This document shows positions 14,704 through 22,542 of a stretch of 64,000 nucleotides of DNA, piece by piece. The position numbers were made by a program, and so were the translations under genes. The notes under the pieces were generated by a model. That model had not been told where the DNA came from, did not search any database, and saw only the letters and a program-made list of their open reading frames with translations. The stretch's first letter is position 1, and each line of letters opens with the position of its first letter. This DNA comes from Parabacteroides massiliensis (GTDB lineage Bacteria > Bacteroidota > Bacteroidia > Bacteroidales > Tannerellaceae): positions 1,015,198-1,079,197 of the forward strand of contig NZ_LT700191.1 in assembly GCF_900155425.1 (NCBI RefSeq), read 5' to 3'.

Positions 14704-15321
14704 TTACTTCATTGAATATTGGGCGGCACCTTCCTCCCAAATTATATAAGAATTGCCAGGCTGGGTGATAAACCTTCCTTTACACACGGCACGGAATCCT
14801 CGGATAAATATTTTCATGTCTGCGTCATAGGCAACTTTCTTCGCCGCACGTCCTTCCGGTTTTTCACCCTCGCAGTGACTGACAAATACCAGCAGCTTAT
14901 TCCGATGTTTTTCTTTGAGCGTCTTGTAGGCAGCATAAGTCAATCCTGTATATTGAAAACTGTCTATTATCACCACATCCGGACTACGACGTTTCAAAAG
15001 ACGTTCACTCAAGTCATCCATTGGTTCCCGGTCCAATATTTTGAACTTGTAATTCACTTCCTCCATGCGCTCCCGATTCAAAGTGTTCTGAAACGAAAGG
15101 CCGGTACTTTCTTCCAAGCTGTCATAGGCTACCGTACACCACTGGCAAAGGTATTTTGCCAATTGCATCACAAAGCTGCTTTTTCCATTACCGCTTTCAC
15201 CCCAAATAATCCATACACCTGTACGATCGGGATGTCCGAAAGCGGCCTCCCATTTCCCCTCGAATGGAAAACTGGGAATGTTCATCTGTTGCACCTCTGT
15301 TGGGGAATAGGCCCGTTTCAT
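14704..15321 (-). CDS. P-loop ATPase of the phage early region (RecA/DnaB-like fold)
   Basis: 205 residues. Walker A is GESGNGKSSF (about 42-51), Walker B VVIIDSFQYTGL (about 115-126), and FVSHCEGEKPEGRAAKK provides a sensor-like motif. The fold looks like the single-domain RecA/DnaB-type ATPases. It begins with an overlap (ATGA) with the MuB-like gene, so the early operon carries a second ATPase besides MuB. It could help load the replication machinery at the transposition fork (inference). Confidence 0.75.
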   Translation of the reverse strand: MKRAYSPTEVQQMNIPSFPFEGKWEAAFGHPDRTGVWIIWGESGNGKSSFVMQLAKYLCQWCTVAYDSLEESTGLSFQNTLNRERMEEVNYKFKILDREPMDDLSERLLKRRSPDVVIIDSFQYTGLTYAAYKTLKEKHRNKLLVFVSHCEGEKPEGRAAKKVAYDADMKIFIRGFRAVCKGRFITQPGNSYIIWEEGAAQYSMK

Positions 15322-16202
15322 GCTTCCCCCCCCTTTCTTAACTTTTCTATTTCGGTGTAAACCCGACGGAGACTTCCGCCGGTACGATTTACAATCTGCA
15401 TGATATCGTTACGTTCCGGGGCGTTTACCTTGACCACCATAGCCGCCTGCGCCTTCAGAAATACTTCACGTTCTTTGCCATCGTCCGGTGTTACCTTACT
15501 AAACTTATCGCCGTAGCGCGAGAACATTTCCGTATAGCCGATCTTTTCGTTTTCGATGGAGCGAGTGATCTTTGCCCGAAGCCCGTCGGCACCCATCATG
15601 TACCAAGCACAACCGCGTTCAGTAGCATTCCACAGGGCTTTCAGTTCGAGAAAAGCGTCATATTGCAGGTCTCCGGCCTCGTCCAATATGATAAGCGGAT
15701 GTTCCAACGTCCGGAGATAAAAACAAAGGTCATCGTACACGTCTGCATACCGGCCGTTGTTATTTACACCGAACTCTTTGGCGATAAAGCGGATCAGGCG
15801 TGATTTGTTCTTTACCTGAGAGCAATCCACATAGATAGCGTTGCGATGTGCTTTAACATAGGCGCGTGCCGTGAATGTCTTTCCGATATTGGCAAGGTCG
15901 CAAAGCAGGGCAGACACACCGCTTTCCTGGCAAGTGCGAAGCTGTTCTGTGATAAACAGGAAAGTCGGAGTTTCGGCGACTTTCCATTCGATTTCGTTCT
16001 GCAAAGAGACGTTCAACCGGCGAGCAAGGCAAATCCAGTTCGTATCGCTTACCTGTTTATCCGTTATTCCTTTTTTTAAAGAGTTATACACACTTGCTGA
16101 AATACCCAATGCGGCAGCGTGCTTGTTGTCACTCGGATAATTCTCACGATTGACACGAATAGCGGCCAATATACGGTCTTTTATTTCTTTCGTTACTTCC
16201 AT
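15318..16202 (-). CDS. MuB-like AAA+ target-DNA activator
   Basis: 294 residues. An N-terminal helix-turn-helix (NKHAAALGISASVYNSLKKG, about 26-45) is followed by an AAA+ domain with an unusual P-loop, DLANIGKTFTA (residues about 102-112), and Walker B LIILDEAGDL. The C-terminus, IMQIVNRTGGSLRRVYTEIE, matches the end of MuB-type proteins. MuB binds target DNA with ATP, activates the MuA transposase and gives target immunity. The P-loop keeps GKT but lacks the first Gly of GxxxxGKT. It is immediately downstream of the MuA-like gene, as in Mu. Confidence 0.88.
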   Translation of the reverse strand: MEVTKEIKDRILAAIRVNRENYPSDNKHAAALGISASVYNSLKKGITDKQVSDTNWICLARRLNVSLQNEIEWKVAETPTFLFITEQLRTCQESGVSALLCDLANIGKTFTARAYVKAHRNAIYVDCSQVKNKSRLIRFIAKEFGVNNNGRYADVYDDLCFYLRTLEHPLIILDEAGDLQYDAFLELKALWNATERGCAWYMMGADGLRAKITRSIENEKIGYTEMFSRYGDKFSKVTPDDGKEREVFLKAQAAMVVKVNAPERNDIMQIVNRTGGSLRRVYTEIEKLRKGGEA

Positions 16203-16237
16203 GTTATAATGCTTTTTGAATTGTTTTATAATGCTGT

Positions 16238-18295
16238 TTAAACCGCATCTTGTCCGATACGGGTGTAATCTTTGCCTTTGAAATAATTTAAGTAGTCAAT
16301 CTCCTCTGTTTTCGGTATCTTCACTGCCTTAACCGGTGCCGAGGCTATCTGTTTGACGGATTCCGATTTCAAGGTGCCGACGGGGGTAACGCCGTTGCGG
16401 ACCATCATTTCATCAAAAGCGTGGATATATTTCATCTGTTTACCTAAAATTCGCTTATCTTCCTCAGTCTGTTCCACATCAGCAGTATTGAACCGCCCCA
16501 TATCAACCAACGTGTCGATCTGTTTCCCGTCCTGATAAATAAACACGTCCTTTATGCTACCGTCCTCTTCCGGTATATAGTAAGCATCCACCTTATAATT
16601 ATTCGGGGATAACTTCTCTATGACCTCCGGAGAGCTCAACCAATAATCCGTATAATTCACCCGGCAGTAACTGTTACGCCGGATAGTGGTCGGTACGCAC
16701 TCGCCAATAAATTGGGCTATATAGGCTTTATCGTACGGTTGTAAATTCGGGTTCATACGTTCACAAAGCACCTGCCAACGGCTCATCCCCGGATATTTTT
16801 TTTGGTTCGGATGAAGTGATTCATTAAATAACCTAATAATCTCCTGGTCCTCCGCAATCAATTCCTCCCACGTGTAATATTGTTTATCCACGTAAGTATC
16901 ATTTAGTTCGTCGAACACTTTCTTTGCCTCTGTCCGGTACTTCTTACTTTTGGCGTAAAACCGACCAATACCTAACTGATGTTCGTGTTCCAAACTTCGC
17001 TTTTTGGCTCCGTTCAGTGGCTCAGCGTATTTTTCCTGCGAATTTTGCGGGGCACAAAAGCGGACAAACTTAAACACCTTCCCAGCTTCCAGAAAACCCT
17101 CTTTCCATTGGCTCATTAAATGATTCTCGACTTCTACCTGTGCCGGGATTCCCCAACCGTTACGCTCTATCAGCCGGAACATATTTCGAAACATATCCAC
17201 AACCAAATCCACGTCCTTTTTCCGGCTGTAGGAGAATCCGACCACACACTGGCTTGCCACATCATAAGCATAATAAGCCTTCGGACGTTGTTTGCTGTCT
17301 TTCAATTTGCGCGGCAAATCGCGGTCGTCAAAAGATACCTTACTGAAACTGTATTCGGGTGATTCGCGATGGACGTGCGGGCGTTGCTCGTGCATGAAGG
17401 TTGTCCAGCTCATCTGCTGTTTGTCTATCAAGGCCTGATTTTTAGGCAACGTCAAATAATATTGAACGGTCGAAGGGCTTAACTCTATCGGGTTACCTTT
17501 CTTATCTGTAAAATCCGCCGGGTTATAGATTTCTCCGGTTTCCGGATTGAACATTTCCAACTCGCCACGTACAAACTGGTTGTACATATCGCAAACGCTG
17601 GTGTTCCACGGCCGATTGGGACGTGCAGCGATACTGACAAGCAGCTTTTCGATCTTCACGTTCACCAGGCGCGTGTTCTGGTTACCAAACTTCTTGCTGA
17701 TAAGGGCTTCGTAGCCTTTCTCTTTAAATTCGAGAACCTTCTTTTTAAAGCGGTTTACCGAAAGGGGGAGCGTATGGCCGAACTCGGCTTGATAGAAATT
17801 GATCGCACCAGCCATTTCCTCCCAGCATAACCGTTCGCCCTGCATGACGGCACGTTGCATTTTTACGTCGTCCATCAGCCTAAGAACAGCCTGTATTGCA
17901 GAAGCATTCAGAACACATTCCTGCTGTTTCTCCAAATCAAAATTATCACCGAGAACAAGGCTTTTCCGAGTATAAAATGTCCGGGCGGAATCGTCTACCA
18001 CCCAATGAACCAAAAACCAATGTCTAAGTATTTCCAGGCGCATATTGCCGTATTTTTCTTCTACTCTTTTTCGATATTTCTCCGGGAGACTCTCAACTGA
18101 AACTAATGCGGTAACACCACGACCTACGCCTTTTCGGATAACTCGAATTTTCTTTCTATAAACCAGTTGATCGTAGCAACTTACACTCATAATAGGAGCT
18201 TTAATGTCGTCTATCTGATAGCCTCCTACCATCGGGCGATCATCCCTTGTCAGGTCCTCTTTTGAAATACATAATATTTTTCCGAAGTATTCCAT
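16238..18295 (-). CDS. MuA-like DDE transposase
   Basis: 685 residues, close to MuA's 663. The N-terminal ~200 residues include DNA-binding segments, for example YRKRVEEKYGNMRLE. The catalytic core is at about 315-500: SFDDRDLP gives the first Asp (D323/D324), VEVENHL the second acidic position (E390), and EKYAEPLNGAKKR the last Glu (E425). The spacing from the first to the second acid (66) matches MuA (D269-D336), but the middle residue is Glu instead of Asp. The C-terminal part would contact MuB. It pastes phage DNA during lysogeny and replicative lytic growth. Confidence 0.92.
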   Translation of the reverse strand: MEYFGKILCISKEDLTRDDRPMVGGYQIDDIKAPIMSVSCYDQLVYRKKIRVIRKGVGRGVTALVSVESLPEKYRKRVEEKYGNMRLEILRHWFLVHWVVDDSARTFYTRKSLVLGDNFDLEKQQECVLNASAIQAVLRLMDDVKMQRAVMQGERLCWEEMAGAINFYQAEFGHTLPLSVNRFKKKVLEFKEKGYEALISKKFGNQNTRLVNVKIEKLLVSIAARPNRPWNTSVCDMYNQFVRGELEMFNPETGEIYNPADFTDKKGNPIELSPSTVQYYLTLPKNQALIDKQQMSWTTFMHEQRPHVHRESPEYSFSKVSFDDRDLPRKLKDSKQRPKAYYAYDVASQCVVGFSYSRKKDVDLVVDMFRNMFRLIERNGWGIPAQVEVENHLMSQWKEGFLEAGKVFKFVRFCAPQNSQEKYAEPLNGAKKRSLEHEHQLGIGRFYAKSKKYRTEAKKVFDELNDTYVDKQYYTWEELIAEDQEIIRLFNESLHPNQKKYPGMSRWQVLCERMNPNLQPYDKAYIAQFIGECVPTTIRRNSYCRVNYTDYWLSSPEVIEKLSPNNYKVDAYYIPEEDGSIKDVFIYQDGKQIDTLVDMGRFNTADVEQTEEDKRILGKQMKYIHAFDEMMVRNGVTPVGTLKSESVKQIASAPVKAVKIPKTEEIDYLNYFKGKDYTRIGQDAV

Positions 18296-18306
18296 ATCAA
18301 ACCTCC

Positions 18307-18693
18307 TTATCCCTGTAAAGACTGAGCCATTTTATAGACTTCGCCTTGTACACTCATAAATTCGGAAAGGGTAAGCCCGTCTTCAATCCGGCAAACCTCG
18401 CCGTCTACCAATACCGCCAGCCGGTTGGTATTCATGTGCAATATGATTTTCACACGAGGACCGAATGTTTGTGTCATAGTTCCTTCGGCCGTTTGGTGGG
18501 TCGTATCAAAACCCGGAAGCGAACCGTTTATTTCCACGCCGCCCATTTCCTTTTTGGCCGTATAGCGGATTTTCCGGGCCAATTCGTTGTCGCTCTCATA
18601 GTTGAGTGCTTTCCACACCGTAACGCGGGTAACTCCAAATGCCTCCTGGAGTCTCTTTCTTGCGTCGCTGTCGATTATTATTTGTCGTTTCAT
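18307..18693 (-). CDS. Small HTH protein of the early operon
   Basis: 128 residues. Residues about 10-30 (DARKRLQEAFGVTRVTVWKA) look like a short helix-turn-helix, followed by a linker and a beta-rich C-terminal half (VKIILHMNTNRLAVLVDGEV). It precedes the transposase by 11 nt and could play the Ner role, that is, an early regulator that turns down repressor or early transcription (inference from place and motif). Confidence 0.65.
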   Translation of the reverse strand: MKRQIIIDSDARKRLQEAFGVTRVTVWKALNYESDNELARKIRYTAKKEMGGVEINGSLPGFDTTHQTAEGTMTQTFGPRVKIILHMNTNRLAVLVDGEVCRIEDGLTLSEFMSVQGEVYKMAQSLQG

Positions 18694-18744
18694 ATTCTAT
18701 TGCTTTTTAAATACCGTTATTATTCTGTTCTAATTATTCTTTGT

Positions 18745-19023
18745 TTAGAATAATTCCACACGCTGTTTTGAAATGCTATCGTAGAAATAACCGTTGGAGT
18801 AAAAAGCTACTGTCAGTCCATAACGATCCACTATATCTATTTGGGTATTAGAAATGTTACACCCGTAACATACCTCCAACGTACAACTTCCGATATGTTC
18901 TTTTCCAACCACCACACCACGCTTATTTTCAACCAGTCGTTCCGCCAAATACACAGCTTGACGACTCTCTATGTCCATTTCCTGCCAACTATTACAAGTT
19001 CCAGCCTTACGATTCACTTTCAT
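18745..19023 (-). CDS. Small phage early protein of unknown function
   Basis: 92 residues with a Cys-containing core (GSCTLEVCYGCNISNTQIDI) and a strand-rich C-terminus (LTVAFYSNGYFYDSISKQ). No signal peptide or known family. Part of the leftward early operon between 19038-19247 and the HTH gene. Confidence 0.6.
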   Translation of the reverse strand: MKVNRKAGTCNSWQEMDIESRQAVYLAERLVENKRGVVVGKEHIGSCTLEVCYGCNISNTQIDIVDRYGLTVAFYSNGYFYDSISKQRVELF

Positions 19024-19037
19024 GTGCCTTTCCTCCT

Positions 19038-19247
19038 TTATTTTATAGTTTCAATCGTACAATCATCCAATTTTCCGGCAAGAACCGCCCTTACATAAGC
19101 CATCGCACATTCGCCAGAAGTGGCTACTACAAAATCCGTTTGCCCCGTCCCCGTAGCCACAATATCCTCGTGGCCGTTGAACTTTTCTATAAGGTTCAGC
19201 ATCTTAAACTGCTCCCTTTCGTCGATAAAGACTTTAATTGCTTTCAT
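19038..19247 (-). CDS. Small phage early protein of unknown function (first early gene)
   Basis: 69 residues, MKAIKVFIDEREQFKMLNLI at the start and a glycine-rich middle (FNGHEDIVATGTGQTDFVV). No recognised family. As the first gene after the early promoter it may counter host defence or host transcription, but nothing in the sequence shows this. Confidence 0.6.
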   Translation of the reverse strand: MKAIKVFIDEREQFKMLNLIEKFNGHEDIVATGTGQTDFVVATSGECAMAYVRAVLAGKLDDCTIETIK

Positions 19248-19321
19248 GTTTAACCGTTTTAATTATGCCGTCTTGAGCGTTTTTTCTATATTTACCGCCC
19301 GTTATCATTGTTAATATGCTG

Positions 19322-19352
19322 CAAATATAAGCAGTTTGCGAATACAAAACAA
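19322..19352 (-). promoter_or_regulatory. Leftward early promoter
   Basis: TATATTTG (19322-19329, minus strand) is a full -7 element, with TTG at 19350-19352 after a 20-nt spacer. It lies 75 nt before the first early gene and next to the palindrome at 19358-19375, so repressor bound there would block it. Confidence 0.65.
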
Positions 19353-19357
19353 GCAAA

Positions 19358-19375
19358 TTGAGAATTATTTCTCAA
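19358..19375. promoter_or_regulatory. Palindromic operator candidate between repressor and early genes
   Basis: A perfect inverted repeat TTGAGAA-TTAT-TTCTCAA lies 26 nt upstream of the repressor start and just behind the -33 box of the early promoter. Its place in the only divergent gap of the phage makes it the best operator candidate for the repressor. A weaker inverted repeat GCAAA...TTTGC (19321-19339) covers the -7 box. Confidence 0.6.
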
Positions 19376-19400
19376 AATGCTTATATATTTATTGAGACAC

Positions 19401-20138
19401 ATGGAAAAAACAGAAATGTTAAATGCTATTATACGCCATTGCACAGGTGGAAATAAGGCCCAGTTTGCTAATATATTAGGCGTTACACCACAAACAATTA
19501 GTTCGTGGCTTAAAAGAAATACTTTTGATATTGAATTAATATTCGCAAAATGCGAATATCTTAACCCTGCTTGGTTACTTAGCAATGGAAAGGGAGCAAT
19601 GCTAAAGGAAAGCAGTTCTTCACAAGGAGATTTAGCACAGGTAAGATCAGTATGTTCTTCACCTGAAACCTCAATAGATAGCACTCTTAGCAAACCGGAA
19701 GCTATACCATTTGCTGAGGCCGCACGAAACGGGTTGCACCCCATCCCTTTAGTGACACGAAAGGCAGCAGCCGGTTTCGGTAATGGAGATTTTTCTATTG
19801 AAGAAGCCGACGTAAAGGAGTATTATGTTATTCCTAAATTCAAATATTGCCATGTTGATTTTATGATTGAGGTTTCTGGGCTTTCCATGTACCCTCACTT
19901 TAATCCGGGAGACGTTATCGCATGCTCTATACTCCGCAGCACTCAATTCCTGCAATGGAATAAGTGCCACGTAATAGCTACACGCGAGCAAGGCATATTA
20001 GTGAAACGACTTATGCCAGGGGAAGACAAAAAACATTTACGCGCAGTCTCAGACAACAAAGAATATCCGCCATTTGACATACCTGTTGACGAAATAACCG
20101 GTATCGCCGTTGTGGTTGGCCATGTGGGGCTTGAATAG
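19401..20138 (+). CDS. Phage repressor with LexA/CI-type S24 autopeptidase domain
   Basis: 245 residues from ATG 19401; an ATG at 19377 would start within the operator palindrome's flank. Residues 18-45 form the helix-turn-helix (KAQFANILGVTPQTISSWLK). The C-terminal S24 peptidase has the cleavage site Ala124-Gly125 (AAAGFG), nucleophile S162 (SGLSMYPHFNPGD) and general base K202 (GILVKRL). It keeps the prophage silent and should self-cleave with RecA after DNA damage, so induction is by the SOS route, unlike Mu's own repressor c, which is Clp-controlled. It faces the early operon over a 153-bp operator region. Confidence 0.93.
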   Translation: MEKTEMLNAIIRHCTGGNKAQFANILGVTPQTISSWLKRNTFDIELIFAKCEYLNPAWLLSNGKGAMLKESSSSQGDLAQVRSVCSSPETSIDSTLSKPEAIPFAEAARNGLHPIPLVTRKAAAGFGNGDFSIEEADVKEYYVIPKFKYCHVDFMIEVSGLSMYPHFNPGDVIACSILRSTQFLQWNKCHVIATREQGILVKRLMPGEDKKHLRAVSDNKEYPPFDIPVDEITGIAVVVGHVGLE

Positions 20139-20342
20139 CCCTCAAAGGCATACGCACGCAAAAATGAAAGCGAGGATAGAAGATACAAGTCATAACTACT
20201 TGATAATATGCAATATAATACACATAATCACATTGATTAATACGTTTATATTGGTGGCTTTTTCTACCCACTTAAAGATATTTTTTTGTCAAAGCTGCCG
20301 TTTTTCTGACTTTTTATATATCCGTACAATATCGAAAATACG

Positions 20343-20425
20343 ACTTTTTGTAAGTCTTTTGTAAGTGTTTTAACATTTATGATTGTAGTTCTTTTATATA
20401 AGTCTTTTTGTAGTTCTTTTTGTTT
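20343..20425 (+). repeat. T-rich direct repeats, candidate transposase-binding end sites
   Basis: TAAGTCTTTTGTAAGTGTTT (from 20351) and TAAGTCTTTTTGTAGTTCTT (from 20399) are related copies 48 bp apart, and the shorter GTAGTTCTTTT occurs twice 26 bp apart. No gene overlaps them. Repeats of this kind close to the immunity end of Mu-like phages are bound by the transposase. The actual last base of the phage could be the CA at 20431-20434; this is a guess by motif only. Confidence 0.5.
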
Positions 20426-20439
20426 TTACGCACATAAAG

Positions 20440-20484
20440 AAAGGCCGCTATGATACTACGGAAACGAGTATCACAACAGCCTTT
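20440..20484 (-). terminator. Bipartite hairpin after gene 20506-20724
   Basis: Arms AAAGGC/GCCTTT and TGATACT/AGTATCA, separated by a small internal loop, form a strong hairpin 22 nt after the stop of the small leftward gene. On the minus strand it is followed by TTCTTTATG, a short T-rich tail. It would end transcription of that gene before the prophage end. Confidence 0.6.
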
Positions 20485-20505
20485 AAACAGCAATATAACA
20501 ACGGT

Positions 20506-20724
20506 TTAACGATTGCCTCTAATAAGGTGAGAAACAACAATCCTGGCTCTTTGTGTCATCTTTATGCTGCCATCAGTCAAACCAGCGTGTAAAAGGGTAC
20601 TTTTCTTGATACCGATCCGCTCTTCCTCCAGCGTATCAAACACTGCCGACAGACTTCCGAAATAGAAATCTTTCTTCTCGAAAATCAGGTGTACATGCAC
20701 TACTTTTACCTCTCGTTTCTCCAT
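20506..20724 (-). CDS. Small protein of unknown function at the prophage/host border
   Basis: 72 residues, MEKREVKVVHVHLIFEKKDF, then FGSLSAVFDTLEEERIGI and a basic tail QRARIVVSHLIRGNR. I know of similar short basic proteins in Bacteroidales but cannot name a family. It has its own -7 box TACTTTTG (20748-20755), palindromes upstream and a terminator downstream, so it is an independent unit. It may belong to the host or to the prophage end. Confidence 0.6.
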   Translation of the reverse strand: MEKREVKVVHVHLIFEKKDFYFGSLSAVFDTLEEERIGIKKSTLLHAGLTDGSIKMTQRARIVVSHLIRGNR

Positions 20725-20727
20725 GCT

Positions 20728-20801
20728 ATTTGGAAATATCTTTTACACAAAAGTACCAAATAATAATTATTTGGAAGTATTTTATACGTTAAACTTCCAA
20801 A
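20728..20801 (-). promoter_or_regulatory. Promoter and palindrome cluster upstream of gene 20506-20724
   Basis: Minus-strand TACTTTTG (20748-20755) matches the -7 element. It is embedded in related half-sites: TTTGG at 20729-20733, a near-palindrome CCAAATAATAATTATTTGG (20756-20774) and a perfect inverted repeat TTTGGAAGT / ACTTCCAAA (20770-20778 and 20793-20801). The repeated TTTGG half-sites around one promoter look like a set of operators for one regulator. Confidence 0.5.
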
Positions 20802-21186
20802 AACGCATAACGAAACGACATAAAAAGAACGCCAACCAAACCAACCTGTTTTAAGGCGATCTGGCGGCGTTTCATATCTTCAGCGATAAAAGATACACCA
20901 TGCAAAGCCCGATGTAAAGATAAGGCAAAGAATCGCCCCAAATCAGGCGTTCGAATGTAAACATAAGGTAAAGATAAAGTTATTTCGTTTTGCGAGGTCG
21001 TTCGAGCCTATTCCTTTATAACTTGCTGTTTTATAGCCTCATACTATTATTTTCGTCCTATCTATATTTTATCACTTCGTTTTAAGCCCCATACCGTTCC
21101 CGTCTACTTAACGAACGCTCTTCAATAGCGCGCATTGAAGAACCGGAATAACAAACGGAATAAGTAACGATTAACACATTAGAAAG
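20802..21186. other. Gene-free stretch between prophage border and host operon
   Basis: No convincing gene was seen in these 385 bp. It holds the leader of the DUF4252 operon; a TTACACATTAGAAAG-like purine site precedes the ATG at 21187. The host/phage boundary may lie here if it is not at 20434. Confidence 0.5.
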
Positions 21187-21639
21187 ATGAAAAAATACAT
21201 TGCAATCCTGATCCTCATCCTATCCTGCCAGGCTGGATACAGCCAGAGCATGGACAAACTGTTCAACGACTTTGCCAACCAGAAAAACGTAACCCGCGTA
21301 ACGGTCGGCCCGGCCTTGATGAATATAAGCAGCCTGTTCACCGAGACGATGGGTGTGAAAAGCATCGAAGTCCTTTCTTTCGAGGAATGCAGCAATACCG
21401 TCAAAGACGATCTTCGCTCCGCCATCAAAAAACTGAAAGATCCGAATTTCGAAACAATGGTCAACTCGAACGAAGAGGGCAACCGTACGAAAGTAATGGT
21501 ACGTATCGACAAAGACATCATCCGCGAACTGGTAATCCTGACAACCGATGGAGGCGAAGATGCCCTGATCCGTATCAAAGGGAAAATCAAACCATCTGAC
21601 ATCGAAAAAGTAATAAACGACCATAAAGATGGATGTTGA
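21187..21639 (+). CDS. DUF4252 secreted protein
   Basis: 150 residues with an N-terminal signal peptide (ILILILSCQAGYSQ, cleavage near residue 20). The rest has the DUF4252 layout: MDKLFNDFANQKNVTRVTVG, a central EVLSFEE strand and KVMVRIDKDIIRELVILTT followed by DALIRIKGKI. DUF4252 proteins are found in Bacteroidota, usually beside a sigma factor and membrane anti-sigma-like protein; their function is unknown. First gene of a four-gene operon, overlapping the sigma gene by 11 nt. A paralogue (22543-23049) ends the operon. Confidence 0.88.
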   Translation: MKKYIAILILILSCQAGYSQSMDKLFNDFANQKNVTRVTVGPALMNISSLFTETMGVKSIEVLSFEECSNTVKDDLRSAIKKLKDPNFETMVNSNEEGNRTKVMVRIDKDIIRELVILTTDGGEDALIRIKGKIKPSDIEKVINDHKDGC

Positions 21640-22147
21640 GAGCTTTAAAAGGCTGTTCCTTCCCCTCCATCCCAAGCTCTTCAGGATTGCTTACGCACTG
21701 GTCGAAAACAAAGCCGATGCCGAAGATATCCTGCAAGATGCCTACTATAAGTTGTGGTGCCGGCGGAACGAACTGGCCGATGTCCGGAACTCGGAAGCTT
21801 TCTGCGTGACGCTGGTCAAAAACCTTTGCCTCGATTTTCTTCGCTCTCCCCGTGCGGGCAGGCATGATGAAGATGTCACCGAAGCCGTCACCCTCTCGAC
21901 CGGTTCTTCTCCGGACGAAGAACTGGAAATGCAAGACAAAATGCAGCAAGTCCGCCATCTCATTAACCGCCTGCCGGAAAACCAGCGGCAAGTCCTCCGG
22001 TTGAGAGGAATCGAAGACTGCTCGATGGACGAGATAGAACAAATCACCGGCCTGAGTGCCGTCAATATACGGGTGCTACTTTCCCGGGCACGAAAAATAA
22101 TCCGGGAACAATTGGAAAAATATTATACATACAAGTATGAACGATAA
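21629..22147 (+). CDS. ECF-type RNA polymerase sigma factor
   Basis: 172 residues. Region 2 is at about 20-60 (HPKLFRIAYALVENKADAED, then ILQDAYYKLW), region 4 at about 105-160 (LPENQRQVLRLRGIEDCSMD, then an HTH with GLSAVNIRVLLSRARKII). It would direct transcription of its own operon and perhaps others. The next gene, overlapping by 11 nt, encodes a one-span membrane protein in the usual anti-sigma position. Confidence 0.93.
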   Translation: MDVESFKRLFLPLHPKLFRIAYALVENKADAEDILQDAYYKLWCRRNELADVRNSEAFCVTLVKNLCLDFLRSPRAGRHDEDVTEAVTLSTGSSPDEELEMQDKMQQVRHLINRLPENQRQVLRLRGIEDCSMDEIEQITGLSAVNIRVLLSRARKIIREQLEKYYTYKYER

Positions 22148-22538
22148 AAAGATAGACGAACTGATCAACAAAGCCCTCCAAGAGGAGCAGACTTTACCCG
22201 AAGGACTTTCCCACAGGCTGGAAGAGCGGATTGACGCCTGGGCTGCCACGGAAGAAAAGAAGACTCGTTCATTGCCTCGTAGACGGACTTTATACTGGTT
22301 AAGCGGGATCGCTGCCTCCATCTTGCTGTGTATCGGCTTTTTCCAGTACGAAGCGTCATATCAAGCCCACAACCGGCTCAGCGACACTTACACCAATCCG
22401 GAAGAAGCCGCCGTCGCCGCTGAAAAGGCTTTATTCCTGCTGTCGCACAACCTCAACAAAGGCATCAGCCAGGTAAACAATGCCGGGCAGGAGATAGATA
22501 AAGTAAACAACATTTTAAGCAAATATTTAAATGACTAA
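22137..22538 (+). CDS. Single-span membrane protein, probable anti-sigma factor
   Basis: 133 residues. About 55 N-terminal cytosolic residues (acidic, helical), a membrane span at about 59-74 (WLSGIAASILLCIGFF), and a short periplasmic part with a helix (EEAAVAAEKALFLLSHN). It lacks the HxxxCxxC zinc motif of ZAS anti-sigma factors and the FecR domain. Its place straight after the sigma gene and its topology make an anti-sigma role likely but unproved. Confidence 0.65.
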   Translation: MNDKKIDELINKALQEEQTLPEGLSHRLEERIDAWAATEEKKTRSLPRRRTLYWLSGIAASILLCIGFFQYEASYQAHNRLSDTYTNPEEAAVAAEKALFLLSHNLNKGISQVNNAGQEIDKVNNILSKYLND

Positions 22539-22542
22539 TCAT

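Larger units (their letters stand above)
1..20434. mobile_element. Mu-like transposable prophage, immunity/early end and part of the virion genes (continues off left edge)
   Basis: This block holds the hallmark Mu set: LexA-type repressor, DDE transposase of MuA type, MuB-like ATPase, GemA-like and DUF3164-like proteins, gp36 (DUF1320), gp29-type portal (DUF935), MuF, gpG-like morphogenesis protein, ClpP-type prohead protease and capsid protein. Tail genes are not in the window, so the other end lies beyond position 1. The right boundary is set at about 20434 because T-rich direct repeats that could bind transposase end at 20425 and a CA dinucleotide follows. It could lie anywhere up to about 21186, before the first clear host gene. 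The 5-bp target duplication cannot be checked because the other end is missing. Confidence 0.9.

Noticed and set aside
1-20434. Diversity-generating retroelement, as known from some Bacteroides Mu-like phages
   Set aside because: No reverse transcriptase gene or template/variable repeat pair is in this part; it could lie beyond the left edge.
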